64,000 nt of DNA from PALSA-505 sp036267135 (lineage in GTDB: Bacteria; Actinomycetota; Actinomycetes; Streptosporangiales; Streptosporangiaceae): positions 62,001 to 126,000 of the forward strand of contig DATAWQ010000139.1 in assembly GCA_036267135.1 (NCBI GenBank). Direction: 5' to 3'. Shown one piece after another: positions 8,584 through 16,190 of the stretch. The number at the start of each line of letters is the position of its first letter. Position 1 is the first letter of the stretch. The notes under the pieces are model-generated. The model was given only the letters and a program-made list of their open reading frames with translations. It was not told the DNA's origin and made no database searches. The position numbers were made by a program, and so were the translations under genes.

Positions 8584-9590
8584 CCGAGCCCGGAACCGAG
8601 CCACGTCGCGAAGGGAAGCGCGCGAAGGGGCGGGGTAAGGGCCAGCGCGGCGAGCGGCTCATGGTGCCGCGCGCCGAGTTCCGCTCCTACTACGGCCGCC
8701 CGGTGCTCAAGGCCCCGGTGTGGAAGACCCCGGACGTGCCCGGCTACCTGTTCTTCGGCGGCCTGGCTGGCGCATCGTCCGTGCTGGCCGCGTTCGCGCA
8801 GGCCGCGGGCAACCCGCAGCTCGCCCGCAACGCCAAGGTCGCCTCCACCGCGGCCATCGCGATATCCGCCGTCGCCCTGGTCAACGACCTCGGCCGGCCG
8901 GCCCGCTTCCTGAACATGCTGCGGGTGTTCAAGACCAGCTCGCCGATGAGCGTCGGGTCCTGGCTGCTGGCCGCCTACGGCCCGGTGTCCGGCGCCGCCG
9001 CGGCCAGCGCGGTCACCAGCCGGCTGCCCAGGGCCGGCGCCGCCGCCACCGCCGGCGCCGCCGTGCTCGGCTCCGGCATCGCCACCTACACCGCCGCGCT
9101 GATCTGCGACACGGCCGTGCCCGCCTGGCACGACGGCCACCGCGAGATGCCTTACCTGTTCGCCGGGTCCGCCACCTCGGCGGCCGGCGGCCTCGGCATG
9201 CTCACGGCCCCGTCCGCCCAGACCGGCCAGGCGGCCAGGTTCGCCGCGCTGGGCGCGGCCACCGAGCTGGCCGCCAAGCATCTGATGATGCACCGGCTGG
9301 GGGACATCGCCGAGCCCTATCACGCGGGCCGGCCTGGGCGGCTGCTGCGCGCGGCCGAGGGTTTGACGGTCGCCGGTCTCGCCGGAAGTGTGGTCGCCAG
9401 TTCTGGGCGCAGCCGTTCAGTAAGCCAAGTCGCCAGCCGGGCCGCTGGCCTCGCCTTGGTCGCGGCCTCCGCCCTCACCAGGTTCGGCGTGTTCGAAGCC
9501 GGCCTGGCCTCGGCCCGCGACCCCGGCTACACCGTCCGGCCCCAGCGCGAGCGGGCCGACCAGGCCCGGGCGACTACCCTGGCCGTATGA
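8580..9590 (+). CDS. NrfD/PsrC-type membrane subunit of the formate dehydrogenase
   Basis: A 336-residue integral membrane protein. After a basic N-terminal tail it carries several hydrophobic helices (for example around GYLFFGGLAGASSVLAAF and AAIAISAVALVNDLGRPARF, the latter containing the D-LGRP-RF motif characteristic of NrfD-family quinone-site subunits). It would replace the haem-b FdnI subunit and pass electrons to the quinone pool. It starts in an ATGA overlap with the beta subunit and ends in an ATGA overlap with surE. Confidence 0.85.
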   Translation: MTEPGTEPRREGKRAKGRGKGQRGERLMVPRAEFRSYYGRPVLKAPVWKTPDVPGYLFFGGLAGASSVLAAFAQAAGNPQLARNAKVASTAAIAISAVALVNDLGRPARFLNMLRVFKTSSPMSVGSWLLAAYGPVSGAAAASAVTSRLPRAGAAATAGAAVLGSGIATYTAALICDTAVPAWHDGHREMPYLFAGSATSAAGGLGMLTAPSAQTGQAARFAALGAATELAAKHLMMHRLGDIAEPYHAGRPGRLLRAAEGLTVAGLAGSVVASSGRSRSVSQVASRAAGLALVAASALTRFGVFEAGLASARDPGYTVRPQRERADQARATTLAV

Positions 9591-10372
9591 CCCGGCCGCC
9601 GGTGCTTGTCACCAACGACGACGGCATCGGCAGCGAGGGGCTGTGGCACCTGGCCGCCGTGGCCGCGCAGGCCGGGTTCGACGTCGTGGTCGCGGCGCCG
9701 GCCGGGGAGGCCTCGGGGACCGGCACGGCCATCCACGCCACCCAGGCCGGCGGCCGGATCGAGGTTCAGCGGCATGAGCTGCCCGCGCCCGCCGCGGGCC
9801 TGCCCGCCTTCGCCGTCCCGGCCACGCCCGCGTTCATGGTGTTCGCCGCGCTGCGCGGCGCGTTCGGCCCCGTGCCCAGGTACGTGCTGTCCGGGATCAA
9901 CCGGGGCCTGAACCTCGGTCACGCCGTGCTGCACTCCGGCACGGTCGGCGCCGCGATGGCGGCCGCGAACCACGGCCTGACCTCGGTCGCGTTCTCGCTC
10001 GGGGTCGGCGCGGACGGCACCGGGCGCGAATGGCTCACCGCCGCGGACGTGGCCAAGCAGGTGCTCCCGGTGCTGGCGGAGACCCCGGCCGGGGCCGTGC
10101 TCAACGTCAACGTGCCCAACCTTCCGCCCGGGGAATTGCGTGGCATCCGATCCGCGCGCCTGGCCTCGTTCGGCGTGGTGCAGACCGTGCTGGACCGGGT
10201 GGACGGCTACCTGCCGGTGAGCATGGGGCAGACGCCGTACGCTCCGGACCCCGGCTCGGACTCGGCCGCGCTGGCCGCCGGCTACGCCAGCGTGAGCGTG
10301 CTGCGCCCGCTCCTGGAACTGCCCACCGGTGACCTGCCGTGGGAGGTTTACCAGGCGCCTCGGCCATCTTGA
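9587..10372 (+). CDS. surE: 5'/3'-nucleotidase SurE
   Basis: A 261-residue SurE-family phosphatase. The metal-binding motif VLVTNDDGIGSEG is at the N-terminus, and SGINRGLNLGHAVLHSGTVGAA is the conserved second motif (S/N-GxNxGxN-x-SGTVGAA). The enzyme dephosphorylates nucleoside monophosphates and is linked to stationary-phase survival. ATG 9587 overlaps the stop of the membrane subunit, so it may be part of the formate dehydrogenase transcript; however, a TACCCT hexamer lies exactly 6 nt before the ATG and could be the -10 box of an internal leaderless promoter. Confidence 0.93.
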   Translation: MTRPPVLVTNDDGIGSEGLWHLAAVAAQAGFDVVVAAPAGEASGTGTAIHATQAGGRIEVQRHELPAPAAGLPAFAVPATPAFMVFAALRGAFGPVPRYVLSGINRGLNLGHAVLHSGTVGAAMAAANHGLTSVAFSLGVGADGTGREWLTAADVAKQVLPVLAETPAGAVLNVNVPNLPPGELRGIRSARLASFGVVQTVLDRVDGYLPVSMGQTPYAPDPGSDSAALAAGYASVSVLRPLLELPTGDLPWEVYQAPRPS

Positions 10373-10626
10373 CCGGCGGGAAGTTCACCCTCGGGGTGGG
10401 CACCGGGGAGGCGCTGAACGAGCACGTGCCCGGCGGCCCGTGGCCGGACGCCGAGGAACGGCTGGCCATGCTCGAAGAGGCCGTCGAGCTCGCCGCGCGC
10501 ATCGCCGACGGCTACATGAGCGTGCAGCCGGACGCCGACGTATACATCGGCCAGGTCGGCGGGAATGCGGAGGGCTTCTTCGAGTTCTACGGCCAGCAGG
10601 TGCTGCCCCCGTCTGCGGTCTGCGGG
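10357..10626 (+). pseudogene. Remnant of an F420-dependent LLM-class oxidoreductase
   Basis: The frame starting inside the 3' end of surE reads LTGGKFTLGVGTGEALNEHV and PWPDAEERLAMLEEAVEL, the central signature of luciferase-like F420-dependent dehydrogenases. It jumps directly to ADGYMSV and then to the late family segment GGNAEGFFEFYGQQVLP. So the N-terminal third is missing, an internal block of perhaps 60-80 residues is deleted, and the C-terminus is lost in an unrelated tail. No start codon with a ribosome binding site is present. This is gene debris rather than a working enzyme. Confidence 0.7.
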
Positions 10627-10702
10627 TTAGAGCCGGATGCCGAGGGTAGTGGCCACCGGTTACCACGTACCACCTGGCTAAGCCAGCGAAAGGGGAGGTC
10701 GT

Positions 10703-10936
10703 ATGTTGCGCAAGGGGCTGATGGTGACGGCGCTGGCGGCTGTCGCGGCCATCCTCGCCGGGCAGCGCAAAGATATCGCCCGCTACGTCAAGATCAAGCG
10801 GCTGTCCACCGGCGAGGGTCACCCCGAGCTGGTGCCCGCCAAGGGGGGCACGGCCTACCCACAGCACTCCAGCGAGGCGCAGGCCGATGGCACCGGGGAC
10901 TTCGACTCGGCCAGCCGGGGCGGCCCGGCGCACTAG
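10703..10936 (+). CDS. Small single-pass membrane protein (DUF6893-like)
   Basis: A 77-residue protein: a hydrophobic helix at the N-terminus (MVTALAAVAAILAG), then KDIARYVKIKRL, then a hydrophilic tail ending in GGPAH. The helix followed by a basic arginine/tyrosine patch fits small actinobacterial proteins of the DUF6893 type. ATG 10703 has a strong ribosome binding site (AGGGGAGG) just upstream. It lies directly before the CsbD gene, suggesting co-expression in a stress response. Function unknown. Confidence 0.65.
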   Translation: MLRKGLMVTALAAVAAILAGQRKDIARYVKIKRLSTGEGHPELVPAKGGTAYPQHSSEAQADGTGDFDSASRGGPAH

Positions 10937-10980
10937 CACCCGTCCGGACTCGGAGCAATTACTACGAAGGGGAGTTCAGC

Positions 10981-11157
10981 ATGAGCAACGAAGACAAGGC
11001 GGCCCACAAGGTCACCGAAGTCAAGGGCAAGGTCAAGCAAACCGTGGGCGAGGCCACCGACAACCCCGACCTCGAGGCCGAAGGCAAGGTCGATGAGGCG
11101 AAGGGCAACCTGAAGCAGGCGGGTGACAAGCTCAAGGACGCCGTCACAGACGACTGA
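10981..11157 (+). CDS. CsbD-family stress protein
   Basis: A 58-residue hydrophilic protein with the CsbD signature: KVTEVKGKVKQTVGEATDNP, then LEAEGKVDEAKGNLKQAG. CsbD proteins are induced by general stress and by sigma-B-type factors in many bacteria; the molecular function is unknown. ATG 10981 has a good ribosome binding site (GAAGGGGAG, 10967-10975). A strong bidirectional-looking terminator follows directly. Confidence 0.92.
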   Translation: MSNEDKAAHKVTEVKGKVKQTVGEATDNPDLEAEGKVDEAKGNLKQAGDKLKDAVTDD

Positions 11158-11167
11158 CTTTTCTACG

Positions 11168-11205
11168 CTGACCCCGCCGGACCCGAGAAGGTCCGGCGGG
11201 GTCAG
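11168..11205. terminator. Perfect 16-bp hairpin between convergent genes
   Basis: CTGACCCCGCCGGACC (11168-11183) pairs perfectly with 11190-11205 around the loop CGAGAA. The following bases on the plus strand are TCTTA, a weak U tract. It separates csbD from the convergent zinc dehydrogenase and can serve both. Confidence 0.88.
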
Positions 11206-11254
11206 TCTTACCCGGTCTCGTGGCGTGCCCGTCACGCCCTGGAAGCCTTCCGGT

Positions 11255-12388
11255 TCAGGGGTGAAGCAGGACTTTGGTCCAGCCCTCTTCACGGCGGTCA
11301 AAGCGGGCGTAGGCGTCCGGGGCCTGATCCAGCGGCAGTTCGTGGGAGACGATCAGGGAGGGATGCGCTTTGCCCCGGATGATCAGGTCGCGGAGCTGGT
11401 GATTGTAGCGTTTGACCGGGCACTGGCCGTGGCCCATATTCAGGCACTTGTCGAAGACCAGGCCGTAGTTGAACCCGTACCGGCCTTCCTTGGCGCCCTC
11501 GGTGGCCGCGCCCGGGTCCTCGGGGTTGTAAACCCCGACCACGCCGATCCGGCCGGTGGCCCGCACCACCTCGACCAGCCGGTCGAGCACCATCTCCGGG
11601 TGCTCCTGCCCGGCCGGGTCGTGGGCCTGGTAGCCGACGGCCTCGATGCCGCAGTCCACCCCCGCCCCGTCGGTGGCGTCGGTGATCGTCTCCACCGGGT
11701 CGGCGTCGGCGAAGTTGACCGCGGTCGCACCGTACTTCTCGGCCAGGGCCAGCCGGTCGGGCTCCTTGTCCACCACGAAGACCTGGGCGGCGCCGCGCAG
11801 CGCCGCCGAGTGCGCGGCCATCAGTCCGACCGGCCCGGCGCCGAAGATCGCCACCGTGCTGCCCGGGCCCACGCCCGCCAGTTCGGCGCCGTGGTACCCG
11901 GTGGGGAAGATGTCCGACAGCATGGTGAAGTCGTTCTCGTGCTCGCTGCCCGCGGGCAGCTTCAGCAGGTTGAAGTCGGCCCACGGGACCCGCAGGTACT
12001 CGGCCTGGCCGCCCCAGTACGGCCCCATCTGCGGGTACCCGTAACCCGCGGTGGGTTTCCCGGACGGGTTGGCCCGCAGGCACGCGCAGGTCCAGCCGGC
12101 CACACAGTTGCGGCAGGTGCCGCAGCCGATGTTGAACGGCACCGACACCCGGTCCCCTTCGCTGATCCGGTCCACCGCGGACCCGGTCTCGGCGACGACT
12201 CCCATGTTCTCGTGCCCGAGCACCATGCCATTGTCCAGCGGCGCCCGGCCTTCGTAGGGGTGCAGGTCGGAACCGCAGATGTTCGCCGTGGTGATGCGGA
12301 CGATCACGTCCTTGGGATCCTCGATACCGGGATCGGGCACGTTCTCCACGGCCACATCGAACGGGCCCCTGTATACGACTGCCTTCAC
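11255..12388 (-). CDS. Zinc-dependent alcohol dehydrogenase, formaldehyde-dehydrogenase-like
   Basis: A 377-residue medium-chain dehydrogenase. Catalytic zinc ligands are in ICGSDLHPYEG and LGHENMGVV; the structural zinc is bound by the four Cys of CGTCRNCVAGWTCAC; the NAD loop is IFGAGPVGLMAAH. The length, the long insertion near YGYPQMGPYWGG and the ending DAYARFDRREEGWTKVLLHP match the glutathione-independent formaldehyde dehydrogenase (FdhA/FDH) subgroup. Together with the formate dehydrogenase 4 kb away it could oxidise formaldehyde to CO2, but that link is inference. The ATG at 12388 is preceded by GGAGGGACC. Confidence 0.9.
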   Translation of the reverse strand: MKAVVYRGPFDVAVENVPDPGIEDPKDVIVRITTANICGSDLHPYEGRAPLDNGMVLGHENMGVVAETGSAVDRISEGDRVSVPFNIGCGTCRNCVAGWTCACLRANPSGKPTAGYGYPQMGPYWGGQAEYLRVPWADFNLLKLPAGSEHENDFTMLSDIFPTGYHGAELAGVGPGSTVAIFGAGPVGLMAAHSAALRGAAQVFVVDKEPDRLALAEKYGATAVNFADADPVETITDATDGAGVDCGIEAVGYQAHDPAGQEHPEMVLDRLVEVVRATGRIGVVGVYNPEDPGAATEGAKEGRYGFNYGLVFDKCLNMGHGQCPVKRYNHQLRDLIIRGKAHPSLIVSHELPLDQAPDAYARFDRREEGWTKVLLHP

Positions 12389-12435
12389 GGTGGTCCCTCC
12401 TCGGGGTACACGGTTGTTTCGCTGAGCCAGTCCGG

Positions 12436-12978
12436 TTATTTCTTGGCGCGCCGGGCGGCGGACTTCTCGGTGTGCGCGTCCGCGGTACTGAGCGTGCCGT
12501 CCGGCGCCTCCAGGTGCGCCCGGACGAACCAGTGGAACTCCTCGAGCTGATGGGCCTGGCCGATCAGCATGTCCTGGGTCACCAGGTCGAGTTCTTCGGT
12601 GCTGTCGATGGCGCCGCGGTGGGCCTCGATGATCCCGGCGTAGACGACGTCCAGCGCGCCAAGGTGCTCCAGCGTGCCGGCCCGGCCGATCGAGTAGTCG
12701 TCCCAGTCGCGCTGCTTGACCAGCGCGCCCGGGGTGCCGCAGGGCGACCCGCCCAGCGCCGCGATCCGCTCCGCGGCCTCATCCACCATGGCCCGCACGG
12801 CCTCCACCTGCGGATCCAGCATCGTGTGCACGGCGATGAAGTTCGGCCCGGTCACGTTCCAGTGCACGTGCTTGAGCGTCAGGGCGAGGTCGTTGAGTGA
12901 GTTGAGCCGTTCCTGCAAGAGGGTCATGACCCGTTCGGCCTGGTCAGCCTTCATCCCCGGCACGGTGTACGCCACCAT
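12436..12978 (-). CDS. dps: Dps-family ferritin-like DNA-protection protein
   Basis: A 180-residue Dps protein that binds and oxidises iron and protects DNA in starvation or oxidative stress. The ferroxidase residues are in KHVHWNVTGPNF and in HTMLDPQVEAVRAMVDEAAE (H-x-x-x-D...E). The lysine-rich C-terminal tail (EKSAARRAKK) is a likely DNA-binding arm. ATG 12978 is preferred over an upstream frame opening at 13032 because AGGAGG lies 8 nt before it. It is divergent from the Rieske gene. Confidence 0.93.
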   Translation of the reverse strand: MVAYTVPGMKADQAERVMTLLQERLNSLNDLALTLKHVHWNVTGPNFIAVHTMLDPQVEAVRAMVDEAAERIAALGGSPCGTPGALVKQRDWDDYSIGRAGTLEHLGALDVVYAGIIEAHRGAIDSTEELDLVTQDMLIGQAHQLEEFHWFVRAHLEAPDGTLSTADAHTEKSAARRAKK

Positions 12979-13075
12979 GTCAGCCGCCTCCTGTCGTCGG
13001 TTGTGCGTGATGGGGCGCTCCACTACCGTCAATCGGCCGGTTTAGTCCTCCTGGACGGGGGAAACCGAGTGCGCC

Positions 13076-13909
13076 ATGCGGCTGATCTCTTTTCTCGAGT
13101 CCGACTCCCGGCTGGATGGCGTCGTCTCCGCGGGCCAGCGCCTGGCCCGGCTGATCCGGCCAGGCCGGGTGCGCGACGCGCTCAACGGTGTCTGGCTCGA
13201 GCACCCGTTGCACCCGATGCTGGTCCAGGTCTCGGTCGGCACCTGGCTGTCGGCCAGCATCCTGGACTTCACCGGGGGTGAGGAGAAATCGGCCCGTCGG
13301 CTGGTGTCCACCGGGCTCGCGGCCGCGCTGCCCGCCGCGCTGGCGGGCGCGGCCGACTGGTCGGAGCAGCACGAGCAGCAGATGCGGGTCGGTGTGGTGC
13401 ACGCCGCGGGCAACGCGCTCGCGGCCGGGGCTTACGGCGCCTCGCTGCTCTGCCGCGACCCGGGGGCCGCCCGGCGGCTGCGTCTCGCGGGCCTCGCCGC
13501 GGTGGGCGGGAGCGGGTTGCTCGGGGCTCATATCTCGTTCCACTTGGCCGGTGGCGCCAACCACGCCGAGGACGTGCCCCACCTGGTCGAGCCCGGCTGG
13601 CACTACCTGATGCGCGGCGACGACCTGCCCGAAGGCGAGCCCGTACGGGTGATGCTCGGCGAGGTGCCGGTGGTAGCCGTGCGCACCGATGGTGGGGTGC
13701 ACGTGCTCGCCGGCCGGTGCAGCCACATGACCGGTCCGCTGTCCGATGGAGAGCTGGCGGACGGGTGCCTGACCTGTCCGTGGCACGGCAGCCAGTTCCG
13801 CCTCCGCGACGGATCCGTGGCCAGGGGACCGGCCACCGCGCCGCAGCCCAGCTTCCTCACCCGAGAGGTCGGCGGGGCGATCCAGGTCTGCCTGCCCGGC
13901 GCCGGCTGA
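13076..13909 (+). CDS. DUF2231 membrane domain fused to a Rieske [2Fe-2S] domain
   Basis: A 277-residue two-domain protein. Residues about 40-160 form a DUF2231-like membrane domain, starting with the family hallmark EHPLHPMLVQVSVGTW and followed by several hydrophobic helices. The C-terminal 100 residues are a Rieske domain with both ligand pairs: CSH in AGRCSHMTGPL and CPWH in DGCLTCPWHGSQF. The fusion suggests electron transfer at the membrane. It is divergent from dps; the partner oxidoreductase is unknown. Confidence 0.88.
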   Translation: MRLISFLESDSRLDGVVSAGQRLARLIRPGRVRDALNGVWLEHPLHPMLVQVSVGTWLSASILDFTGGEEKSARRLVSTGLAAALPAALAGAADWSEQHEQQMRVGVVHAAGNALAAGAYGASLLCRDPGAARRLRLAGLAAVGGSGLLGAHISFHLAGGANHAEDVPHLVEPGWHYLMRGDDLPEGEPVRVMLGEVPVVAVRTDGGVHVLAGRCSHMTGPLSDGELADGCLTCPWHGSQFRLRDGSVARGPATAPQPSFLTREVGGAIQVCLPGAG

Positions 13910-13937
13910 CGCCCAGGCTCCGGCTTCCGGGTTCCGG

Positions 13938-14573
13938 TTACGTGGCGGCGATGATTTCGTCGGCCGCGCGCTTGTTCAGCGTAACCCGGACCAGGGCCGA
14001 CGCCAGCTCGACGATGTTCCCGTCGGCCAGCTCGGCGAGCTTGGTCTTGGGCAGGCTAAGCTGGCGCGCGCCGTCGAGCACCTTCTGGTCCAGGTACGGA
14101 GCGACGCCGGTCCAGATGCCCTGCACCTCGCGCAGGAAGATGCTCGCCCCGGCCGGGCCGATGCCGGGGAACTCGGTGAGCAGATCGGCGAGCCGCCCGG
14201 CGTCGTCGCCACCCTCCTCGTGCAGTTCGCGCAGGTCCCCGTGCCAGCGCTGCTGGAGCAGGCCGGCCCCGTCGCCCAGCATCGTCGCGGTGCGCTCGTC
14301 GTAGCGCTTGTAGTGCCCGCGGCCCAGCGCGTCCACCCGGTCCTGCCAGGTCGCCTCGCGCATCGCCGTGGGCGTGCGGTACCCCGCCCCGAACAGCTCC
14401 CTAACCGCGGCGATCGCGATCTCACCCGAGATGCGGGCGCTGAGCAAGGTGGCCAGCACGAGCAACTGGTAGAGCGGGGCCGGCTTGTCGGCCAGTTTGA
14501 TGCCGGCTTCGGTGGCGTAGGACCGCCCATATCGGTCGAGCAGGACCCGGATGATGTCTTTGTTGGCGGCCAT
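13938..14573 (-). CDS. HhH-GPD family DNA glycosylase/AP lyase (endonuclease III-like)
   Basis: A 211-residue protein with the helix-hairpin-helix signature LLTEFPGIGPAGASIF around residue 130 and the preceding long helix region of the Nth/MutY fold. The cysteines that hold the [4Fe-4S] cluster of classical Nth are absent at the C-terminus, and the lysine expected in the hairpin-following helix is not obvious, so substrate and lyase activity are uncertain. Its role would be removal of damaged bases. It ends just after the convergent Rieske gene and is followed upstream by a small membrane-protein gene on the same strand. Confidence 0.8.
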   Translation of the reverse strand: MAANKDIIRVLLDRYGRSYATEAGIKLADKPAPLYQLLVLATLLSARISGEIAIAAVRELFGAGYRTPTAMREATWQDRVDALGRGHYKRYDERTATMLGDGAGLLQQRWHGDLRELHEEGGDDAGRLADLLTEFPGIGPAGASIFLREVQGIWTGVAPYLDQKVLDGARQLSLPKTKLAELADGNIVELASALVRVTLNKRAADEIIAAT

Positions 14574-14575
14574 GG

Positions 14576-14821
14576 TCAGCGGTTCGCCCGGCCCGGTGGC
14601 TCGGGCTCCACGGGCTCCACCACCTCATCCCGGTGCGGGGCCACGCTGCGCGGGTCACCCTGGTGTATCCCGCCGATCACTCCGGTCCCGGTCTGCCGTG
14701 GCTTTACCCAGTGCTTGAAGTACGGGCGCTTGCTGGCCCACATCACGATGCCGATGAAGAGCCCCAAGCATACGACCACAACCAGGGCGATGAGGAAGCT
14801 CGCTCCTACTGACGCGGTCAT
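14576..14821 (-). CDS. Small membrane protein, paralogue of the gene at 15784-16065
   Basis: An 81-residue protein: an N-terminal helix (SFLIALVVVVCLGLFIGIVM), then WASKRPYFKHW, then a conserved soluble tail with TGTGVIGGIHQGDPRS and RDEVVEPVEPEPPG. The gene at 15784-16065 has the same layout and shares IVMWA, RP, TGV-x-GG-x-H-x-GD-x-RS and RDEVVEP. ATG 14821 has an ideal ribosome binding site (AGGAGG, 8 nt upstream). No named family is recognised; the conserved tail suggests a protein-protein interaction motif. Confidence 0.72.
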   Translation of the reverse strand: MTASVGASFLIALVVVVCLGLFIGIVMWASKRPYFKHWVKPRQTGTGVIGGIHQGDPRSVAPHRDEVVEPVEPEPPGRANR

Positions 14822-14877
14822 GGATACCACCTCCTGGCCTTCTCTACCCCCCGGGAGCGAATCATTCGCGCCCCGGA

Positions 14878-15753
14878 TTAGTGGCTGTCGAAGCAGGCGA
14901 AGTAGGCCGCGGCCATGTCCTCGTCGGCGTGACCGAGTTCGGCGGCCCGGCCCAGCTTCCTGGCCGCGCCGTCCGCCACGTCGAGGCGCAGGCCGTGGGC
15001 CTGGCCCGCCTCGACCACCAGGCGGGCGTCCTTGGCGGCCAGCGAGACGCTGAAGTTGGGCGAGAAGTCGTCCTTGAGTATCGCCGCCGCCTTGGTCCGC
15101 AGGTAGGCGGAGTCGAGCGAGCCGCCGGAGATGGCTTCGAGGAACAGGTTGGGATCGACGTCCAGGCCGCGGGCCAGGGCCAGTGCTTCCGCGGTGGCGG
15201 TGGTGACGGCCAGCACCCAGCTATTGGCCACCAGTTTCAGCCGGGACGCGGTCCCGGCCTCACCGAGCCAGACGGTCTTCGACCCGATCGCATCGAAGAC
15301 CGGCTCGACCTGGGACCTGGCCGCATCCGGGCCGCCCGCGAACACGATGAGCGCCCCGTCCTCGGCGGGCTTGCGGGTGCCCAGCACCGGGCAGTCCACA
15401 AAGATCAGCTCGTGCCGTATGGCCAGCTCGGCCAGCTTCTCGGCGCCCTCCAAGCCCACCGTGCTGGTCTGCGCCCAGACCTGCCCCGCCCGCAGTCCCG
15501 GCTCGGCCTGGCCCATGACGCCCTGGACTGTCTCGGCGTCGGGCAGCATCGTCACGATCACATCGGCGTCCCGCACCGCGTCCGCGGGAGTGCCGGCGAC
15601 GACCACGCCGTCGCCGGCCAGCGGTTCGGCCTTGTCCTTGGTCCGGTTCCACACTCGCAGCGGCAGGCCTGCCTTGGCGATGTTGCGGCCCATGCCCGCG
15701 CCCATGATCCCGGTGCCGAGCAACGCCACGACCGGCCGGTTGTCCGATGCCAT
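14878..15753 (-). CDS. NAD(P)-dependent oxidoreductase of the 3-hydroxyisobutyrate dehydrogenase family
   Basis: A 291-residue beta-hydroxyacid dehydrogenase. The cofactor loop is LLGTGIMGAGMGRNIAKAG; the substrate-binding VDCPVLGTRKPAEDGAL and the catalytic-lysine helix GEAGTASRLKLVANSW follow; the C-terminal half is all-helical (DDFSPNFSVSLAAKDARL). Relatives act on 3-hydroxyisobutyrate, tartronate semialdehyde, glyoxylate or imines, so the substrate is not decided. It is flanked on both sides by a pair of paralogous small membrane proteins on the same strand. Confidence 0.9.
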   Translation of the reverse strand: MASDNRPVVALLGTGIMGAGMGRNIAKAGLPLRVWNRTKDKAEPLAGDGVVVAGTPADAVRDADVIVTMLPDAETVQGVMGQAEPGLRAGQVWAQTSTVGLEGAEKLAELAIRHELIFVDCPVLGTRKPAEDGALIVFAGGPDAARSQVEPVFDAIGSKTVWLGEAGTASRLKLVANSWVLAVTTATAEALALARGLDVDPNLFLEAISGGSLDSAYLRTKAAAILKDDFSPNFSVSLAAKDARLVVEAGQAHGLRLDVADGAARKLGRAAELGHADEDMAAAYFACFDSH

Positions 15754-15783
15754 CCGAAGTCCTTCCTCTGTGCGTTCAGGCCG

Positions 15784-16065
15784 TCAGGACTGCCCCGACC
15801 CGTGCGGATCGTCACTCTTCTGGTAGCCCGGCTCGGTCCGGTACTCCGACTGCTGTGGGTCGGCGGGCTCGACCACCTCGTCCCGAGGCGGCGACAGGCT
15901 GCGCCGGTCGCCCACGTGGACGCCGCCCGCCACCCCGGTCGGGTTCCAGCTGGCCCTTGGCTTCTTGTGGTGCGGCCGCCGGTTGGCCCACATCACTATG
16001 CCCCACGTCCCTCCCAGGCCCACGACAACCACCACGACGACGAGAATTCCCACTGCTATAGCCAT
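15784..16065 (-). CDS. Small membrane protein, paralogue of the gene at 14576-14821
   Basis: A 93-residue protein with an N-terminal transmembrane helix (VGILVVVVVVVGLGGTWGIVM), then WANRRPHHKKPRASWNPTGV, then GGVHVGDRRSLSPPRDEVVEP. It shares the order and spacing of motifs with the 81-residue neighbour, so the two arose by duplication. ATG 16065 has an AGGGAGGG ribosome binding site. It lies immediately upstream of the 3-hydroxyisobutyrate-type dehydrogenase and may be cotranscribed. Confidence 0.7.
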   Translation of the reverse strand: MAIAVGILVVVVVVVGLGGTWGIVMWANRRPHHKKPRASWNPTGVAGGVHVGDRRSLSPPRDEVVEPADPQQSEYRTEPGYQKSDDPHGSGQS

Positions 16066-16190
16066 GTCCCTCCCTTGCGGGGCCCCTACCCAGGGCTGGA
16101 GATTCATTCATCCTGGGCCGCGCCGACTGGTGTAAGCCGGCGCCGCGGGGGCAGTCGGCTGCGGAACGTAACCAGGCCGAAGGAGGAGCC

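Noticed and set aside
10339..11157. A single 272-residue gene ending in CsbD
   Set aside because: The frame merely fuses an oxidoreductase remnant, an out-of-frame passage through the 77-residue gene, and the real csbD, which has its own start and ribosome binding site.
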